The notes beneath the pieces were generated by a model, which was given only the letters and a program-made list of their open reading frames with translations, was not told where the DNA came from and searched no databases. A DNA stretch of 64,000 nucleotides from Pedosphaera parvula Ellin514 (GTDB lineage: Bacteria > Verrucomicrobiota > Verrucomicrobiia > Limisphaerales > Pedosphaeraceae), in NCBI RefSeq assembly GCF_000172555.1, contig NZ_ABOX02000004.1, forward strand, positions 1-64,000, written 5' to 3'. A program made the position numbers and the translations under genes. Shown piece by piece: positions 24,825 to 33,868 of the stretch; position 1 is the first letter of the stretch; every line of letters starts with the position of its first letter.

Positions 24825-27071
24825 TTAATTTGGGAGGGCGACTTCCTCGCGATTTTTCTCAATCACTTCGGCAACCGCGCGGCTCACGTTGCTAAGATTG
24901 AAGGGTTTGGCCAGGTGAGGATTGCCAGTGGACTCGAGGAAAGCCTTGGTTTCGGTGTTTACCACGTCGCCAGTAACGAAAATAATTCGGCGTGCCAGCT
25001 CTGGTTTGATATGCACCGCCATGGTGTAAAACTGCTGGCCGTTGATTCCTGGCATACGAAAATCTGAAACCACGAGGTCAAAATCCTGTGTTTCAATCAA
25101 TTCCAACGCATCCGTGGCAACATGGCAGGTGGTAATCGTATAGCCGAGCAGATCAAGCATTTCGCTGAGCATTTCCGCCAGGGATTTTTCATCGTCCAAA
25201 ACCAGGATGTTGCCTTTGCACGACTTGAGAATCGCGTTTGCCCGGGTGAACATCGCCGTGTCGCCCGAAGATACCCGCTCACGAGGATTGGGTTGTGAGG
25301 CGGTGAACTCCAAAACAAACCCGGCACCACCCAATGATGCGGCCTGATAGAAGATGCGGCCTTGATGCTCGGTCATGATGCTGTGTGCGATGGATAACCC
25401 CAATCCAGTGCCGGTGCCAACTTCCTTGGTGGTAAAGAAAGGCTCAAAAATTTTTGTGGCCAGATGCAAAGGAACACCGGGACCACTATCTTCCACCGCA
25501 ATTTGCACTTTCTCCCCCACCCTCCGGGTTTGGAGCTTTAGCCTGGCGGGACCAGATATATCAGCCATGGCCTGTACGGCGTTGTTCAGGAGGTTCACGA
25601 GCAGTTGCTGGATTTGATCCGGATCGGCCAATACGGGAGGAAGCTCGGGATCCAACTCGAGTATCATTTCAGTTTTTGCCATCGAGGCGTCCAGTTTCCA
25701 AAAATCGACCAACCGGCTGATGAGCTCATTGAAAACGATCAGTTCCCGGTGAGCCGGTTGTTCCCGCGCGAAGGAGAGAAAGTTGGTGACCAACTTTGCG
25801 GCGCGATTACTTTCATGAGCGGCTTTTTCAAGATCAGCGCGGGTTTGAGGATTCACCTCATGGTGGGCGAGGACGAGTTCAAGATACCCTTTGACGACCG
25901 CCAGCGGATTATTCAACTCATGCGCCACACCTGAGATCATCTGGCCCAAGGCGGAAAGCTTTTCCGCCTGGCGCAATTGCTGTTCCAGGCGGGCGCGTTC
26001 GGTTAATTCGATAAGAAAGAATTGATAAGCGGGAGTGCCGTCCAAACTGATTTGACTGACATTTACCTCCAACGAAACAATGCCACCATTCTTGCGCACC
26101 AGGTTCAGAGGCCGCTGGCGGCAAAGGAACTGAAACCATTCCCCGCTGTTTTGGGGAATGGCTGAACTGGAGTCCTTCACATGGCAAAATGTGATCAAGT
26201 AATGCTGGTCGGCTTCGTTCCGTTGGATGCCCAGCAATCTTTCGCCAGCCTGGTTAATCTCCAAAATTCGAAAATCATCAACGCTGGTGATCACAATGGC
26301 CTCGCCTGCCTGGTCAAAGAGCTTCTGGTAACGTTCTTCCGTGGAAATAACCCTGGATGCGAGGGCATCACGCTCTTCCATCCGGGTTTGGGCCTGGCTC
26401 ACAATGATCTGGAGCGTATGCCTGGCTTCTTCCAGAACGAGGATGATCATGCTTACCGCCAGGGTTAGCTGGAGAACGGCAGAACTAAAGAGGGCAAGGC
26501 TGGTCCAATTCTCCGCTCTTTCGAGAAAGGGATAAGCAGCCATATAAAACCCCCAGAGGAAAAAGCCGATGGTGAGGAGAGTCGCTCCGACATAAGGCTG
26601 TTTGCGACGATATTTAAAAAAACTGTAGGCCGTGAAGAAGCTGGCGATGGCGATCAGCCAGAGGATGGGTATTTGCATCTCCAAAGGCCTTTTTAAATGA
26701 TAAGCCCCGATATAGCTCCAAACCAGGAGAAAGACCATGAACCACGCAAGACTGGATTGTCTCACCGGATGTCCCAGAAAGGCGAGGCTGCCCCAAAGAA
26801 GAAAGACTGCCGATATGCCGATGCTCCATTGCTGAAGCATAAGCTGGATGGGCTCTCCGGCGGCTTGAAAGCCGAAGCTCAGACTCATCCACAAGGCGTA
26901 GAACAACCAGGCCACCGTCCAGATGCTGAAGTAGCGTCGCTTGGTGTAGCGGTTCAGATAATAGAACAATGCGACTAAAACCCAGACACTCAGTAAAGAA
27001 ACCAAGACGCCCGCCTTCAGGTATTCGCGCGTAAAATGCAGATCCGGGCCAATCTTAGTGAACCAATACAT
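24825..27071 (-). CDS. Hybrid sensor histidine kinase (membrane sensor-PAS-kinase-receiver)
   Basis: The product is 748 residues. Residues about 15-215 carry seven hydrophobic segments, followed by a coiled linker and a PAS domain (about 255-365). The dimerisation domain has the phospho-accepting His in MISGVAHELNNPL. The ATPase domain has LLNNAVQAM (N box), DSGPGVP and GTGTGLGLSI. A C-terminal receiver (about 620-740) holds the phospho-acceptor Asp in LVVSDFRMPG and the conserved KPF. It autophosphorylates and passes phosphate to its own receiver; signal and output partner are not visible here. Confidence 0.92.
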   Translation of the reverse strand: MYWFTKIGPDLHFTREYLKAGVLVSLLSVWVLVALFYYLNRYTKRRYFSIWTVAWLFYALWMSLSFGFQAAGEPIQLMLQQWSIGISAVFLLWGSLAFLGHPVRQSSLAWFMVFLLVWSYIGAYHLKRPLEMQIPILWLIAIASFFTAYSFFKYRRKQPYVGATLLTIGFFLWGFYMAAYPFLERAENWTSLALFSSAVLQLTLAVSMIILVLEEARHTLQIIVSQAQTRMEERDALASRVISTEERYQKLFDQAGEAIVITSVDDFRILEINQAGERLLGIQRNEADQHYLITFCHVKDSSSAIPQNSGEWFQFLCRQRPLNLVRKNGGIVSLEVNVSQISLDGTPAYQFFLIELTERARLEQQLRQAEKLSALGQMISGVAHELNNPLAVVKGYLELVLAHHEVNPQTRADLEKAAHESNRAAKLVTNFLSFAREQPAHRELIVFNELISRLVDFWKLDASMAKTEMILELDPELPPVLADPDQIQQLLVNLLNNAVQAMADISGPARLKLQTRRVGEKVQIAVEDSGPGVPLHLATKIFEPFFTTKEVGTGTGLGLSIAHSIMTEHQGRIFYQAASLGGAGFVLEFTASQPNPRERVSSGDTAMFTRANAILKSCKGNILVLDDEKSLAEMLSEMLDLLGYTITTCHVATDALELIETQDFDLVVSDFRMPGINGQQFYTMAVHIKPELARRIIFVTGDVVNTETKAFLESTGNPHLAKPFNLSNVSRAVAEVIEKNREEVALPN

Positions 27072-27241
27072 GCATGTTCTTTTTGCTCAAGCTCATTAGC
27101 TGGTTGAATGCCAAGTTCATCGTAAAGCCTTGCTTTTGGCAAACTGCAGGCATCCGGGCCTGATTTCGCCGGGTCATGTTGGAGCTAACGTGGCAGCAGG
27201 AGGATGGGACGAATTGGCCCATTATATGCTAACGTTATGAT

Positions 27242-28018
27242 ATGAGATTTAAGGTTGCAGCGATTTGTGGGTTGATTGTTTTGTCCGGCTGGGTGGCCAG
27301 GTCGGCCGATGGGCAGCAGCAGGTTAAGACGAACCAGCTGAAGTTGAGCAAGGTGGTGACGAACAATACGGTGCTGGTGAAGACAAATCTGGCCATTGGG
27401 GCGGTGACGATTCCTGTCCCGGTGTTGGTTACCAATGCGACTCCGCAAATGCCGGGGGATCCTTACACGAATAGTGTGGGGATGGAGTTTGTTAAGCTGG
27501 GCGGTGGCTCCTGGGCTGGCCGATATGAAGTGACGCAGAGGGAATATCAGTTGGTGATGGGTAGCGCTCCGAGCCATTTTTCAGGAGCGAGATTGCCGGT
27601 GGATAGTGTGACGTATGATGATGCGGTGGAGTTTTGCCAGAAGCTTACGGAACAGGAATTGAAGGAGAAAAAGTTGCCGGAGGGTTTTAGTTACACCTTG
27701 CCGACGGAAGGGCAATGGGAGGGATTGGTGGCGGATGCGAGCCTGGCCCAGGCGGTGACGAGCGCGAATGGGTCGCGGTCAAGCACGAGTCCGGTGGGGA
27801 GTTTGGCGCCGAACAGCCTGGGTTTATATGACGTTCGAGGAAATGTGATGGAGTTTTGCCTGGGGTCGGCGATGCCTTATCGCGTGCTGCGCGGTGGTTC
27901 GTGGCAGGATTGGATTAGTGTCAATCTGCGGCTTGATTTCAGATATTACGCCCGACCGGATGAACGCAAGGATACTTTTGGCTTTCGCTGTTTGCTGGTC
28001 CAGTCGGGGAAGAAGTAG
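27242..28018 (+). CDS. Secreted FGE/sulfatase-modifying-factor domain protein
   Basis: The product is 258 residues with a signal peptide. The FGE-sulfatase fold is clear: TNSVGMEFVKLGGGSWAGRYEVTQREY, YTLPTEGQWE, GLYDVRGNVMEF, RVLRGGSW and GFRCL. The two active-site cysteines of true formylglycine-generating enzymes are not visible in the RGGSW block, so it is more likely a binding or structural member of the family, which is common in this phylum. No neighbouring sulfatase gene. Confidence 0.83.
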   Translation: MRFKVAAICGLIVLSGWVARSADGQQQVKTNQLKLSKVVTNNTVLVKTNLAIGAVTIPVPVLVTNATPQMPGDPYTNSVGMEFVKLGGGSWAGRYEVTQREYQLVMGSAPSHFSGARLPVDSVTYDDAVEFCQKLTEQELKEKKLPEGFSYTLPTEGQWEGLVADASLAQAVTSANGSRSSTSPVGSLAPNSLGLYDVRGNVMEFCLGSAMPYRVLRGGSWQDWISVNLRLDFRYYARPDERKDTFGFRCLLVQSGKK

Positions 28019-28374
28019 TAGCTGCTGAATCAGAAATGAAATGATGCGTTTGTGTTTGGATTGGCATGGGCCTGCTCTCCGGCAGCGGTAATTGACCCAA
28101 AAGAAAAATAATTGGGACCGATACCTTTTTATCTCTTGACCCAATGTCCTAATGCGTGCCCCCTTTAGGACCGCCCGCGCCATCCTCAAACGCATGGAAC
28201 AATTATCGCGCCGCATTCTCTTTGCAACCATCCCCGGAGTCACTCACCGCAAGAACCTGAGTGCCAAAATTTTGGGTCTTAAGTAAGTGCCATTCTGGTG
28301 TGACCCCTTGATATCATCTTTGAAAATGATTTGTTGCGCGTTGGTATCATATTTCCAGGTTCACAGAGGTGATT
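28019..28374. other. Intergenic stretch of 356 bases with a possible small frame
   Basis: No convincing gene. A 44-codon frame at 28152-28286 (MRAPFRTARAILKRMEQLSR...) is basic and could be a degraded or very small gene, but nothing supports it. Parts of the stretch (around 28283-28310) weakly resemble the right end of the MITE-like element found at 29598 and 30443. Confidence 0.35.
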
Positions 28375-29301
28375 TCAAATTTTCACTGCTCTTCGCTCTT
28401 CCAACTGCTTCTTTAACTGTTTTAGCTCACTTGTTAACTCATTGACCTTCTCCAAGTCTCGCGTGAAGTTCTCCATAAACTGTCCGTCGGTGGAGCGGAC
28501 AGATTGGGTTTTTGGATCATAGGTCCATTTCCCCCAGTTTTGTTCGAGCAGATTTAAATAACCTAAAATAGCCTGTTCACGCAGAAGCTGTACTTTCCTA
28601 TATTTGAGTGACTCGGGCTTGTCTATTTCAGCCGACCGAATGAAATCTTGCAGATATTCCTTCCTTACGTCGGGAGAAAGGTTGGCACGAGACAATTCCT
28701 CTGCAAGGCGGGCAGCAGCGCTTGTCCAGAAAGCTATAAGTTCTTGGCTTGCCGCAATACATGCCAGCGTCGCCTTCTTCCGCGCTTCCAAATCTGCCTT
28801 TTCCTTAACCAAAACCATACTCAACACTGGTGGATTTGTTAGCGCTGCGTAAGCCGTGCTGTATGCATTCGAAAACAGCCAGGTTTCGTTAGCAAGTTTC
28901 TGCTCCAGAGTTTCCGCTTTTGCATACTGGACGGACCATTGATGCCGGTAGACAAGTCCATAAGAAATCGCCCCTAAAAGCATCACATTCATCATCATAC
29001 CGCTCAATGAGCGCCAAAAAAGACCTTTCGAGCCATGTTGTTTCATTTCTTTTATGGCTACGACTCCGAAACAAATCCCACAAAGCCAGAGGGAAGCAGT
29101 CGCTAGAAGAACCGCTGTTTTCCAAGATTCGCTGAGACGGAGAGGTTCGAACAGTGTCATACAGCTAATTACAGTCAGCAGTCCCGCGAACGGCGACCAG
29201 AAGCAAATTTTTGCCGCAGTCTTTGCAAACCGGAGCTTTCTGCAGGAAAAATCTGGGGATGTTTTTGACGTGTCATCACTGCCAGATGTCCTTTGATTCA
29301 T
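28375..29301 (-). CDS. Membrane protein with a long helical C-terminal half, unknown function
   Basis: The product is 308 residues. Three hydrophobic segments lie between about 35 and 125 (FAGLLTVISCMTLFEP, TAVLLATASLWLCGICFGVVA, MMMNVMLLGAISYGLVY). The remainder is rich in Ala, Leu, Glu and Lys and probably forms coiled coils, including KVNELTSELKQLKKQLEERR at the end. The middle GVVAIKEMKQHGSKG resembles the helix pair of DUF4190 proteins, but this is weak. No operon partner. Confidence 0.5.
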   Translation of the reverse strand: MNQRTSGSDDTSKTSPDFSCRKLRFAKTAAKICFWSPFAGLLTVISCMTLFEPLRLSESWKTAVLLATASLWLCGICFGVVAIKEMKQHGSKGLFWRSLSGMMMNVMLLGAISYGLVYRHQWSVQYAKAETLEQKLANETWLFSNAYSTAYAALTNPPVLSMVLVKEKADLEARKKATLACIAASQELIAFWTSAAARLAEELSRANLSPDVRKEYLQDFIRSAEIDKPESLKYRKVQLLREQAILGYLNLLEQNWGKWTYDPKTQSVRSTDGQFMENFTRDLEKVNELTSELKQLKKQLEERRAVKI

Positions 29302-29392
29302 TCTTATATTTCAACTGAGTCCGCAGAAAATCGCAACCATTTGCTCCTCGACTCACCAAAGCCACATTTGTAGATTTTCCGTCAAAGAAGCT

Positions 29393-29653
29393 ATGAACCA
29401 CCATCAGAATGCAACGCCTCCGATGCCCCAGAGCCCTCCGCCTGTTCCGACCGGTTACTGGTGCTCACGTTGCCGTGGCAAACTCAAACGCGACGCCAAC
29501 CGTGGTGCCGGCATGCTCTTTGGACTCATTGGAGCTCTGATTGCCTCAGCTTTCAGCCCGCTTAAATGCCAAACCTGCGGCCCCATTCCCACTAACGAAA
29601 AAGGGGGCACCGAAGTAATGACACTGATCGCAATTCTTCCCAATCTCAAATAA
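29393..29653 (+). CDS. Small zinc-ribbon protein whose end is encoded by a repeat element
   Basis: The product is 86 residues: Pro-rich start, CSRC ([18 protein letters not shown]), a hydrophobic glycine-rich segment and CQTCGPI, so a split zinc ribbon around a membrane-like segment. The last 18 codons ([17 protein letters not shown] and stop) lie inside the 105-bp element at 29598-29702, so the native C-terminus has probably been replaced. Function unknown. Confidence 0.5.
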   Translation: MNHHQNATPPMPQSPPPVPTGYWCSRCRGKLKRDANRGAGMLFGLIGALIASAFSPLKCQTCGPIPTNEKGGTEVMTLIAILPNLK

Positions 29654-29702
29654 AGCCAAAATGATCGAAAACAAGTGTAATTACGTTGGACCGCCCCCTT
29701 TA
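29598..29702. repeat. MITE-like 105-bp element, copy A
   Basis: AAAAAGGGGGCACCGAAGTA begins the left end; the right end reads as TAAAGGGGGCGGTCCAACGT in reverse complement, so the element has imperfect terminal inverted repeats of about 28 bases. It matches copy B (30443-30548) at roughly four of five positions across its whole length. It supplies the end of the zinc-ribbon gene and the start of the prepilin gene. Confidence 0.75.
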
Positions 29703-30440
29703 CGACTAGCGGTGACTTTGGCATTCACTTTAATAGAATTGCTAGTCGTTATTGCCGTCATCGCGATCCTGGCTGCCTTGCTGCTGCCAGCACTGAACCG
29801 GGCAAAAAATGGGGCCAACAGGGCGCAGTGCGCCAGCAACCAGCATCAGATCGGCTTGGGCTGGCAGATGTATGTCAGCGATAATAATGATTCGTACCCC
29901 TGGATTCGAGGTTGGGCGTCAGCCGGAGGCCAACAGGGCGCCTATCCCGCCCTTGCTCCAGGTGTCGCCGCCGCTTTCGGCGTCACCACCGACTATACCA
30001 ACCGGGTTTTGAATAAATATGTTCCCGCAGCCTCGGTCTGGCGGTGTCCTTCCGACAAGGGCGAAGCCATCTACCAGGTAAATAACTGTTTCGTCGCTTA
30101 TGGCAATAGTTACTGCGTACAACACGACGTGGACGGCTGGAGCGTACAACACATTACTGCGGAAATAGACCCGAATTATGCCCACGGCGCCACGCCCATC
30201 AAAGGCAGCGACATTGCGGCCAGTCCGCTCAATAAAATCATTCAGGGCGATTGGGTTTGGGAATATCCCGGTAATAACATCACCAACGATCCAAGCACAT
30301 GGTGGCACAACTATAAGGGCCAGCGGCGTTTCAACATTCTCTTTGGCGATGGGCATGTTGCATTCTTCGCTTTCCCACCTGCCATCAGCGCCAACCTGGC
30401 CGACTACCCGGCGCCCGCCGCCACCAACCTCTATTGGTAA
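29661..30440 (+). CDS. Type IV prepilin-like / pseudopilin protein (AFTLIEL, H-x-DG type)
   Basis: The product is 259 residues. The prepilin peptidase site and helix are present: [26 protein letters not shown], with cleavage expected between Ala and Phe and the Glu at position +5. The globular part ends with [16 protein letters not shown], the DGHV tail common in pseudopilins of Verrucomicrobiota and Planctomycetota. The ATG and first 13 codons come from repeat copy A; a GTG at 29712 would leave only a four-residue leader. It may be assembled by the pil machinery at 14-19 kb. Confidence 0.82.
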   Translation: MIENKCNYVGPPPLRLAVTLAFTLIELLVVIAVIAILAALLLPALNRAKNGANRAQCASNQHQIGLGWQMYVSDNNDSYPWIRGWASAGGQQGAYPALAPGVAAAFGVTTDYTNRVLNKYVPAASVWRCPSDKGEAIYQVNNCFVAYGNSYCVQHDVDGWSVQHITAEIDPNYAHGATPIKGSDIAASPLNKIIQGDWVWEYPGNNITNDPSTWWHNYKGQRRFNILFGDGHVAFFAFPPAISANLADYPAPAATNLYW

Positions 30441-30442
30441 TC

Positions 30443-30548
30443 AAAAAGGGGGCAAACCAAAGTAATGACACTCATTGCAATCCTTCCCAACCTCAAATAA
30501 AACCAAAACTATCTAAAATAAGTGTCATTACTTGGGCCGACTCCTTTA
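30443..30548. repeat. MITE-like element, copy B
   Basis: It starts three bases after the prepilin stop codon. The arms share AAGTAATGACACT exactly in inverted orientation (left 30460-30472, right 30520-30532). It aligns with copy A end to end. Together the two copies bracket the prepilin gene and nothing else. Confidence 0.75.
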
Positions 30549-30583
30549 AGGTGTTGGACTGCAGTAAAGAATCTACCAAATAA

Positions 30584-31171
30584 ATGAAAACGAGCGGATT
30601 GAAAAAAAGCATAGCCCTAATTTGTTTTGCGATGCTCAGTTGGGTGATTTCTGGCTATTCGCAAAACTTGTCTTTGAGTCCGAATGGTATGCAATCGACC
30701 GAGAATGTCGTGAGCAACAATCTGAGACAAATCATGTTTGATCTTCGTGACACAATGGGTGACAGCGATCATTTTCCACATAGTTTTTCTGGGATAACAG
30801 TTCCTGTGGATACCAATCTCTTTGTATGTCCGGGGACTGGAAGCCGAGCTGGTTCTCTCGCTTCGATTGAAGAAAGGACCGATTATATTTATGCAGGTAA
30901 TAATACCGAACAAGTTCCTAGGGCCGCCTTGATCATTTCTCCGCCCGAAAACTACGATGGTAAGTATGGTTATGTTGTTTGCACTGGTGGAGAATTCTTC
31001 CACTTACCTCCAGATCAGGTGCGCAAACTAGTTGAGGAACCGTGGCTCTTGGCTACAAACACGCCAGCAGAAATTATCGACTACATGAAACAGCGCGTTA
31101 ATGTTGTCGTGCCGAAGAGGTTTAAAGCATCTTATCCTAAGGCTTACAGTCCGAAGAAGTTGAACCATTGA
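30584..31171 (+). CDS. Secreted protein of unknown function
   Basis: The product is 195 residues with a signal peptide cleaved near SGYSQ. The mature part contains NLFVCPGTGSRAGS, RTDYIYAGN and GKYGYVVCTGGEFFHLP, a pattern reminiscent of the globular part of DGHV-type pseudopilins, but there is no AFTLIEL helix. It might be a pseudopilin-derived secreted domain. It lies directly after copy B of the repeat. Confidence 0.55.
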   Translation: MKTSGLKKSIALICFAMLSWVISGYSQNLSLSPNGMQSTENVVSNNLRQIMFDLRDTMGDSDHFPHSFSGITVPVDTNLFVCPGTGSRAGSLASIEERTDYIYAGNNTEQVPRAALIISPPENYDGKYGYVVCTGGEFFHLPPDQVRKLVEEPWLLATNTPAEIIDYMKQRVNVVVPKRFKASYPKAYSPKKLNH

Positions 31172-31183
31172 ATTCTTCACAAC

Positions 31184-31216
31184 AAGGGGGGCCAACCAAA
31201 GTAATGACTCTAATCG
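31184..31216. repeat. Left-end fragment of the MITE-like element (copy C)
   Basis: GGGGGGCCAACCAAAGTAAT followed by GACTCTAATCG matches the first about 33 bases of copies A and B, then similarity stops. It lies 13 bases after the stop of the preceding gene, the same sort of position as copy B behind the prepilin gene. Confidence 0.55.
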
Positions 31217-31295
31217 GCGGACGGGATGGAACGGGCGCTTCGCAGCAGTACGCAGAGTTACGGCGAATTCCGCAACTCTGGCAACGGAGGTTGGC

Positions 31296-32678
31296 TTAGG
31301 CTTTTTCTTCGATGAGTTCGCGCCGGGCGCCGCTGAGGAGTTGCTCGATGAAATTGGTGGAGTAGACGCCGCGTCGGAAGTTGGGGTCCTGCAATATGGC
31401 CTGCTGGAAGGAGATGGTGGTCTTGACGCCGGTGATCATGTATTCGCCGAGGGCGCGGCTCATCTTGTCCATGGCTTCGCGACGGTCTTTGCCGTAGGTG
31501 ATGAGTTTGCCGATCATGGAGTCATACGTGGGCGGAATGGTGTAGCCGGCGTAGGCATGGCTATCGACGCGGACTCCCCTGCCCCCGGGTGAGTAATACA
31601 TTTCGATGCGGCCGGGGCACGGGCGGAATTCGTCAAAGGGATCTTCGGCGTTGATGCGGCATTCGATGGCGTGGCCTTTGAATTGGATGTCGCTCTGGGA
31701 ATGGCGGAGGGGTTCGCCCATGGCGATCATGATCTGGTAGCGGACGAGGTCGATGCCGGTGACTTCCTCGGTGATGGGGTGTTCGACCTGGATGCGCTTG
31801 TTCATTTCCAGGAAGTAGTAGTTGCCATTGTTGTCGACGATGAATTCAACGGTGCCGGCGTTGGTGTAATGGGCGAGTTCGGCGATCTTGACGGCGGCTT
31901 TGCCCATTTTGTCGCGGAGCTTGCGGAATTTGCCTTCGATGAGGGGCGACGGGGTTTCTTCGACTACTTTTTGGTTGCGGCGTTGGATGGAGCAATCGCG
32001 TTCGCCGAGATGAATGATGTGGCCCTTGTTGTCGCCGAGGATTTGAAATTCGATGTGGTGAGGATTCTCGATGAATTTCTCGATGTAAACGCCGGAGTTG
32101 CCGAAGGCTTTTTCAGCTTCGGTGCGGGCGGTGTGGTAGCCTTTGACGAGGGAGATGTCGTTGTGAGCCACGCGCATGCCACGGCCACCGCCACCGGCAA
32201 CAGCTTTGATCATGACGGGGTAACCGATGCGCTTGGCGACGACGAGGGCTTCTTGTTCGTTTTCGACGATGCCTTCGGAACCAGGCGGGATGGGGACACC
32301 GGCTTTTTTGGCAAGGGAGCGACTGACAGCTTTGTCTTCCATCGCATTCATCGCCCGCGAACTGGGTCCGATGAAGCGGATGTTACAGCTTTCGCAAACG
32401 TCAGCAAAATGGGCGTTCTCGGAGAGGAAGCCGTATCCTGGATGGATGGCATCGACATCGGCTATTTCAGCGGCGCTGATAAGGCGATCGATGCGGAGGT
32501 AACTCTCGTTGCTGGGGGCCTTGCCTATGCAGATGGCTTCATCGGCGAGTTGGACGTGCATGGAGTTGGCATCCTGGTCGGAATAAACGGCGACGGTGCG
32601 GATGTTCAACTCTTTGCAAGCGCGAATAATTCGGACGGCAATTTCTCCGCGGTTGGCTACCAAGACTTTTTCAAACAT
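31296..32678 (-). CDS. accC: Acetyl-CoA carboxylase biotin carboxylase subunit
   Basis: The product is 460 residues, the usual length. ATP-grasp features are intact: [18 protein letters not shown], the [30 protein letters not shown] block, [24 protein letters not shown] and the C-terminal [12 protein letters not shown]. It carboxylates biotin on AccB with ATP and bicarbonate, the first step of fatty-acid synthesis. It lies 60 bases after accB, with which it forms an operon. In [12 protein letters not shown] the usual Met-Asn-Thr-Arg has Lys for Thr. Confidence 0.96.
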   Translation of the reverse strand: MFEKVLVANRGEIAVRIIRACKELNIRTVAVYSDQDANSMHVQLADEAICIGKAPSNESYLRIDRLISAAEIADVDAIHPGYGFLSENAHFADVCESCNIRFIGPSSRAMNAMEDKAVSRSLAKKAGVPIPPGSEGIVENEQEALVVAKRIGYPVMIKAVAGGGGRGMRVAHNDISLVKGYHTARTEAEKAFGNSGVYIEKFIENPHHIEFQILGDNKGHIIHLGERDCSIQRRNQKVVEETPSPLIEGKFRKLRDKMGKAAVKIAELAHYTNAGTVEFIVDNNGNYYFLEMNKRIQVEHPITEEVTGIDLVRYQIMIAMGEPLRHSQSDIQFKGHAIECRINAEDPFDEFRPCPGRIEMYYSPGGRGVRVDSHAYAGYTIPPTYDSMIGKLITYGKDRREAMDKMSRALGEYMITGVKTTISFQQAILQDPNFRRGVYSTNFIEQLLSGARRELIEEKA

Positions 32679-32738
32679 GGGTAAAGCTATTCTGAATTAT
32701 CGCGTTGCGTGTGCAATCAAGCGCTCGGAGATAATGAC

Positions 32739-33206
32739 TTATAGAGGACGAATTTTAAACAGTGGTTGCCCAAATTCGACGGGTTTGGCGTTTTCGACCA
32801 TGATCTGGGTGATAACTCCACGAGCTTCGGCTTTGATTTCGTTCATCACCTTCATGGCTTCAATGATGCAAACCACGGTATCAGGACTAACCTCGGTGCC
32901 AACTTCCACGTAATTGGCTGCTTCGGGGGATGGAGCCCGGTAGAAAGTGCCGATCATGGGCGATTTGATCTCAGTCTCGGAAGAAGTGCCAATTGGGGCT
33001 TGCGGCAAGGAAGAGCTGCCCGCTCCTGGGAGAGAAACTTGAGGTGCATAGCCGATTGCCGAAACATCTTCGTATTGGGGAGTGGCGACTACCCCATTTC
33101 CACCCCGTTTGAGTTTAATCTTAAATTCCTGACGCTCCAGTTCAAACTCCGAGATGGAGTTTTTTTTCATCAAATCAATGATGGCTTTTATGTCTTTTAA
33201 GTCCAC
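32739..33206 (-). CDS. accB: Acetyl-CoA carboxylase biotin carboxyl carrier protein
   Basis: The product is 155 residues. The N-terminus (MDLKDIKAIIDLMKKNSISEFELE) is the AccB-specific helical part, then a Ser/Pro-rich linker, then the biotinyl domain with the lysine that carries biotin in IEAMKVMNEI (Lys119). It carries carboxyl groups between AccC and the carboxyltransferase. A palindromic TTGATCCG/CGGATCAA hairpin lies in its 5' leader (33228-33258). Confidence 0.95.
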   Translation of the reverse strand: MDLKDIKAIIDLMKKNSISEFELERQEFKIKLKRGGNGVVATPQYEDVSAIGYAPQVSLPGAGSSSLPQAPIGTSSETEIKSPMIGTFYRAPSPEAANYVEVGTEVSPDTVVCIIEAMKVMNEIKAEARGVITQIMVENAKPVEFGQPLFKIRPL

Positions 33207-33418
33207 AAACCCGCTTTCGTTTAGGTTTTGATCCGCCTGCTTCCCCGCATCGGATCAATTTTTCCAAGCAGCGACTATTACGAGTCCTGCATAGTTCGTT
33301 ATTCAGTGGGTGGCACAGTAGACAGGGGGAGAAAAGGCGTCAAGTCGTAAAATCTGCCCCTTAATTGCACTTGGATTTCAAGAGAATTAGGCGTTTAAAG
33401 GTCATTTTCTGAATGGAT

Positions 33419-33853
33419 TTAGACCGCTTTAACGATAATAGCGGCTTCCAACCCTAGAACGTAGGAGTTTGCGCCAAATCCAGCTATAACACCACGGCAA
33501 ACCGGCGCTATGAGCGATGTATGCCGGAACTCCTCGCGCGCATGAACGTTCGATAAATGAATTTCAATGGTAGAAATCCCAACCGCACTGATTGCATCCC
33601 GTAACGCAATGCTGGTGTGGGTGTAGGCAGCAGCATTTAGGACGATGGCATCGAACTTCCCTTTGGCCTCTTGAATCCAGGTGACCAACTCCCCTTCCAA
33701 ATTGGATTGGCGAAATTCAATCTCCACTTTCTGCTTGGCGGCACGGTCCCGAACCATCGCCTCTATGTCCGCCAACGTAGTCCGTCCATAAACCTCAGGC
33801 TCTCTTTGTCCGAGCAGGTTCAGATTTGGACCATTTAGAAAAAGTATTTTCAT
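33419..33853 (-). CDS. aroQ: Type II 3-dehydroquinate dehydratase
   Basis: The product is 144 residues. Signature NGPNLNLLGQREPEVYG contains the active-site loop Arg and the catalytic Tyr; the catalytic His is in IEIHLSNVHAREEFRH. It removes water from 3-dehydroquinate in the shikimate pathway. aroQ-accB-accC is a frequent order in bacteria, and all three genes share a strand here; the gap to accB is 212 bases. Confidence 0.95.
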   Translation of the reverse strand: MKILFLNGPNLNLLGQREPEVYGRTTLADIEAMVRDRAAKQKVEIEFRQSNLEGELVTWIQEAKGKFDAIVLNAAAYTHTSIALRDAISAVGISTIEIHLSNVHAREEFRHTSLIAPVCRGVIAGFGANSYVLGLEAAIIVKAV

Positions 33854-33868
33854 TTCTGAGAGGAAAAC

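Noticed and set aside
31671-32684. A 337-codon plus-strand open frame antisense to accC
   Set aside because: It is a shadow of accC. Its composition is repetitive Asp/Gly/Val/Phe with no domain, and accC is unmistakable on the other strand.
33226-33263. Hairpin TTGATCCG/CGGATCAA followed by TTTTT as a terminator
   Set aside because: The T run is on the plus strand, where no gene ends; both neighbouring genes are minus-strand. It may be a leader structure of accB, but that cannot be shown.
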